The notes beneath the pieces were generated by a model, which saw nothing but the letters and a program-made list of their open reading frames with translations, searched no databases and was not told the DNA's origin. Below, one piece after another: positions 62,262 through 64,000 of a stretch of DNA of 64,000 nt (within the stretch, counting starts at the first letter, position 1; every line of letters begins with the position of its first letter). The position numbers and the translations under genes were made by a program. The DNA is taken from NCBI GenBank assembly GCA_016234495.1, contig JACRBI010000049.1, positions 40,011 to 104,010 of the forward strand, written 5' to 3'. This stretch comes from Chloroflexota bacterium. Lineage in GTDB: Bacteria > Chloroflexota > Anaerolineae > Anaerolineales > Villigracilaceae.

Positions 62262-62509
62262 TCGGATTCTTCCTCGAAGTCTTCCAATGACTCTCCGCTT
62301 AATTTCTGCACTTTGAGTTGGGCCGACTCAAGCAAAACGCCGCAATGCGTGACGAGGGCCTGCCCCCGTTCAAAAAGTTTCATCGCATCTTCAAGCGGAC
62401 TCTGCCCACCCTCCAGAGAGTCAACGATGCTTTCGAGTTCAGTCATGGCTTCTTCGTAGGTTAATTCCTCGACAGGTTTTTCCGATTTTTTTGCAGTTGA
62501 TTTTGCCAT
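62258..62509 (-). CDS. xseB: Exodeoxyribonuclease VII small subunit
   Basis: 83 residues from MAKSTAKKSEK (62509, SD GGAG): LTYEEAMTELESIVDSLEGG and SPLEDAMKLFERGQAL are the XseB coiled-coil motifs. Binds XseA in the ssDNA exonuclease. The family is usually 60-85 residues. Confidence 0.93.
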   Translation of the reverse strand: MAKSTAKKSEKPVEELTYEEAMTELESIVDSLEGGQSPLEDAMKLFERGQALVTHCGVLLESAQLKVQKLSGESLEDFEEESE

Positions 62510-62525
62510 AGGTACTCCGTGCAAT

Positions 62526-63737
62526 TTACGATTTTCGATTGAGGATTGCATCAAACTCGCCGTCGCTCACGCGGACATTCATCTCACCATGAGCCTGCGA
62601 AACTTTGGAAATAATCGTGCCATCGTCTTTTCGCGTGATGATAGCATATCCGCGTGACAAAATGCCCTCAGGGTTGAGCGACTGCAAGCGTTTTGATATG
62701 CCATCTACGCTCGATGTTTGCAGTTGGATGCGGTGCGCCAGAGTGGACAACGCCCTGCGCGAAAGTTCGTCGAGGCGCTGATATTCGGATTGAATTCGTC
62801 TTTCAGGCGAGGCATATTTCAGGCGGGCTGTCACAGATGAGGTCAATGCTTTTTGTTCAGCGAGCAGGCTCAAGGTTAAATCTGTGATGCGTGATGCGTG
62901 ATGCGTAAGCTGTGCGAAAAGATCATCCAATGTGGTCTGGGTGGCGAGTTCTGCCGCAGCGGTGGGAGTCGGCGCGCGCAAATCCGCAGCAAAATCACAC
63001 AGGGTGAAATCCGTTTCATGTCCCACGCCGCAGATGACGGGCGCTTTAGAATCAGCCACGGCGCGCACAACGCGCTCATCGTTGAAAGCCCACAGATCTT
63101 CAATTGAACCGCCGCCGCGCGCAAGCAGGATGACATCTGGTCTTTGGGTGTTGAGTGATTGGATCGCTTTGACAAGCGCGGGCGGCGCATCCACGCCTTG
63201 CACGGGCGAGGGCGCGAGAATGACTTGCGCGAGCGGCAGTCGGCGGCGAAGGGTGTTGAGCATGTCGCGCAGGGCTGCGCCGGTTTGCGATGTGACGATG
63301 CCGATTTTGCGCGGCAGTTCAGGGATGGCGCGTTTGCGTTGCGAATCAAAAAGGCCTTCGGCTTCGAGCGCGGCTTTCAGCCGCAAAAATTCCTGGTACA
63401 GCGCGCCTTCGCCTTTGGGTTGAATGAGATTGACTGCGAGTTGATATGTCCCCTGCGGCTCGTAGACGGTGATGCGCCCGTGCGCTTCGACTGCCATGCC
63501 ATCCTGCAATTGGATGCGCAGTCGCATGGCATCGGGCTTCCACACCATGCAGCGCAGGGATGCGTTTTTATCTTTAAGCGTAAAGTAAATATGACCTGAG
63601 TTTGGTCTTGAAAGATTTGATATCTCACCCTCAACCCAAACATCCTGCATTTCAAGATCGCCCTCCAATAATTTGCGGATGCGGAAGGTGAGCTGGGAGA
63701 CGGTCAGGTGAATGGAGGAAAATAAGGTCGGCTGCAT
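62526..63737 (-). CDS. xseA: Exodeoxyribonuclease VII large subunit
   Basis: 403 residues: OB-fold (VWVEGEISNLSRPNSGHIYF) and catalytic core (GIVTSQTGAALRDMLNTL, LARGGGSIEDLWAFNDE, CGVGHETDFTLCDFAADLRAPTPTAAAE). It degrades single-stranded DNA to oligonucleotides. Within the C-terminal coiled coil the stretch HHASRITDLT is coded by three copies of a GATGCGT repeat (62884-62906), a small in-frame insertion. Confidence 0.94.
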   Translation of the reverse strand: MQPTLFSSIHLTVSQLTFRIRKLLEGDLEMQDVWVEGEISNLSRPNSGHIYFTLKDKNASLRCMVWKPDAMRLRIQLQDGMAVEAHGRITVYEPQGTYQLAVNLIQPKGEGALYQEFLRLKAALEAEGLFDSQRKRAIPELPRKIGIVTSQTGAALRDMLNTLRRRLPLAQVILAPSPVQGVDAPPALVKAIQSLNTQRPDVILLARGGGSIEDLWAFNDERVVRAVADSKAPVICGVGHETDFTLCDFAADLRAPTPTAAAELATQTTLDDLFAQLTHHASRITDLTLSLLAEQKALTSSVTARLKYASPERRIQSEYQRLDELSRRALSTLAHRIQLQTSSVDGISKRLQSLNPEGILSRGYAIITRKDDGTIISKVSQAHGEMNVRVSDGEFDAILNRKS

Positions 63738-63909
63738 TGGGGCGAGGATAACTTAAAAGGGATGAAAGCGGAAGGATGAAGGATGAAAGTTGGAAGGTTA
63801 CAGGTTTGAATGTTTTTTCGCCTATATAATACCCTCGGTCACAAATCGCGCTTCCCCTTCAAGGCGTTCTCAAAGTAGATTGACAAGTTTATAAAACGGC
63901 GGCAAAGCC

Positions 63910-63996
63910 TTAACGCGAATTTGGCGAATGAAGCAAATTGCGCGAATTTTTTTGAAATTTTCGCGAAATTCGCTCAATTAGCGTAATTCGCGTTAA
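63910..63996. repeat. Inverted-repeat element, TTAACGCGAA family, short copy
   Basis: TTAACGCGAA (63910-63919) to TTCGCGTTAA (63987-63996), 87 bp, with a near-mirror interior around T-rich centre GAATTTTTTTGAAATTTTC. No gene. The stretch 63738-63909 holds only short GGATGAAAG-type words and no gene. Confidence 0.8.
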
Positions 63997-64000
63997 AGTT

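Overview
The window looks like a chromosomal piece of a Gram-positive-type (monoderm) Chloroflexota bacterium, most likely of the Anaerolineae. This rests on gene style, not on a marker gene: lipoproteins with long Thr/Pro linkers after the lipobox, a Flp-type pilin followed by a Thr/Pro linker, a zinc-ribbon/TPR membrane protein, a PrmC with NLPY instead of NPPY, moderately high GC, and no outer-membrane genes. No rRNA, tRNA, CRISPR array or prophage was recognised.

Layout. 1-4046: a very large multi-PAS/GAF sensor protein (minus strand, cut by the window edge). 4.8-11 kb: an MIO-type aromatic amino acid ammonia-lyase, a membrane protein, selA, a GxxExxY protein, an M24 peptidase and tsaD. 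11.0-11.36 kb: two tandem copies of a structured, promoter-like plus hairpin unit. 11.4-21 kb (minus): tsaC, prmC, prfA, a 47-residue membrane peptide, a CheY-like regulator translationally linked to uvrC, a histidine kinase/response regulator pair, a quinone-oxidoreductase-like dehydrogenase, a two-domain sulfurtransferase and a small His/Gly-rich membrane protein. 21-25 kb: trxB, mdh and a mitochondrial-type citrate synthase. 25-31.4 kb: deoC and an ALDH16-like double aldehyde dehydrogenase, separated by an AT-richer insert with a PIN toxin/antitoxin pair and a PD-(D/E)XK nuclease. 31.5-35 kb: a nucleoside-deoxyribosyltransferase/TIR-like protein, a DUF559 nuclease, an EamA transporter and a LURP-one-like protein. 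35-38 kb: a zinc-ribbon/TPR protein and a pilin fused to four beta-sandwich repeats. 38-49 kb (minus): UspA, a GMC oxidoreductase, a lipoprotein, a RAYT transposase, 3-hydroxyacyl-CoA dehydrogenase, a four-helix-bundle protein, DinB, a solute-binding/VWA protein, SUMF1 and thiolase. 49-57 kb: a HerA-like ATPase, an ECF sigma factor with its membrane regulator, a phospholipase D lipoprotein and murJ. 57.1-61.8 kb: a response regulator followed by a SipW/TasA-like fibre operon. 61.8-63.7 kb: a DUF212 protein, xseB and xseA.

Two things stand out. First, 58.5-61.8 kb encodes three secreted proteins that share one unusual signal-peptide motif, together with a polytopic Ser/His-type signal peptidase. 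This is a self-contained candidate extracellular-fibre system resembling Bacillus SipW-TasA. Second, the spaces between genes are crowded with many families of inverted repeats. One family (ends TTAACGCGAA/TTCGCGTTAA) exists as empty copies and as one copy split by a small nuclease-like gene. Another (GTAGGGGC palindromes) surrounds and even enters a RAYT transposase gene. Several repeats have entered reading frames in frame (prmC, GMC oxidoreductase, HerA-like ATPase, RAYT, xseA) or supply the stop codon of the preceding gene.
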